This document shows positions 63,754 through 64,000 of a stretch of DNA of 64,000 nucleotides, piece after piece. The stretch is from NCBI GenBank assembly GCA_963783505.1, contig CAWAOP010000052.1, positions 6,965 through 70,964 on the forward strand, in the 5' to 3' direction. Position 1 is the first letter of the stretch, and each line of letters opens with the position of its first letter. The notes beneath the pieces are model-generated. The model had not been told where the DNA came from. It ran no database searches and saw only the letters and a list, made by a program, of their open reading frames with translations. The translations under genes and the position numbers were made by a program. The DNA comes from BOG-224 sp963783505. Lineage in GTDB: Bacteria > Acidobacteriota > Terriglobia > Bryobacterales > Bryobacteraceae.

Positions 63754-64000
63754 TTACGCGCAAGCTTGCATCGAATCCAAACTGCGCATCTTGGCCGCTA
63801 GCGTCGTCCGTTTCAGGCGCAGCATGTGGGCCGCGGCTTTGTTGCCTCCGGTCTTGCGAAGCGCCTGCTCCAGGATGCTGCGCTCAATGCCAGCGACCGT
63901 CCGCTCAAAATCCAGCCCTGTGTCCGGGACCGAAACCGGAGGCGCCAGCGCTATCGCCAGCGACCGTATGCCATCGCCCGTGGCCGCAGGGAAATCGGCC
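63754..64000 (-). CDS. C-terminus of an NtrC-type transcriptional regulator (partial)
   Basis: The minus-strand frame is open from the window edge to TAA at 63754-63756. It ends with GLDFERTVAGIERSILEQAL, RKTGGNKAAAHMLRLKRTTL, AAKMRSLDSMQACA, the Fis-type helix-turn-helix at the end of sigma-54 activators. The segment before it is a Pro/Ala-rich linker. The AAA+ and receiver domains would lie outside the window. Confidence 0.85.
   Translation of the reverse strand, partial: ADFPAATGDGIRSLAIALAPPVSVPDTGLDFERTVAGIERSILEQALRKTGGNKAAAHMLRLKRTTLAAKMRSLDSMQACA

Overview
The window is a high-GC bacterial chromosome segment. It is most likely from an acidobacterium of the Solibacter/Bryobacter type (order Bryobacterales). 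The main reason is three genes of the TIGR03435 family (4629-6185, 15546-16451, 46304-47197), a family expanded in Solibacter-like genomes. Supporting signs are many secreted sugar-active proteins, a PIG-L/LmbE protein with a Gly/Ala/Pro-rich linker and abundant toxin-antitoxin pairs. I saw no rRNA, tRNA, CRISPR array or complete insertion sequence.

Layout. 0-6 kb: a TgpA-like transglutaminase and a flbD-motA-motB flagellar stator cluster. 6-17.6 kb: transporters, miaA, a TPR protein, a permuted ATP-grasp-like protein, a frame-broken acyltransferase, TIGR03435 and a secreted nucleoside hydrolase. 17.6-24.8 kb: acyl-CoA ligase, MntA/HepT, a Tat-exported glycosidase-like protein, homoserine dehydrogenase and Phd/VapC. 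24.8-30.5 kb: an SOS mutasome operon on the minus strand (imuA-imuB-dnaE2) behind a LexA-like dyad. It carries several palindromic and G-rich mini-repeats, some inside the coding frames. 30.5-44.7 kb: HicBA, an orphan DUF433 protein, LmbE, purA, ispDF with a YacL-type PIN/TRAM protein, and a GH2-MFS sugar operon. 45-49 kb: a PIN/AbrB pair, phage-like remnants, TIGR03435 and a ROK sugar kinase. 49-57 kb: lepA, ParDE, enoyl-CoA hydratase-ribH-nusB, an S41 protease, a radical SAM protein and an exported RraA-like protein. 57-64 kb: a large broken secreted protein ended by a strong terminator, a Phd/PIN pair, hslVU, a small secreted protein and the C-terminus of an NtrC-type regulator at the edge.

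Two features dominate. First, about fifteen reading-frame breaks (mostly single-base indels) sit in otherwise well-conserved genes (acyltransferase, dnaE2, imuB, imuA, lmbE, GH2, S41 protease, hslV three times, a secreted protein twice plus a stop, a small protein twice). hslV closes to exactly 180 codons (179 aa plus stop) when its three indels are corrected, so most of these are probably sequencing or assembly errors. Second, the window is full of miniature inverted-repeat elements, 60-200 bp long, whose ends are short palindromes or degenerate word repeats. Several lie in frame inside the mutasome genes, in the manner of Rickettsia palindromic elements. This, together with the dyad upstream of imuA, is the most interesting part of the window.
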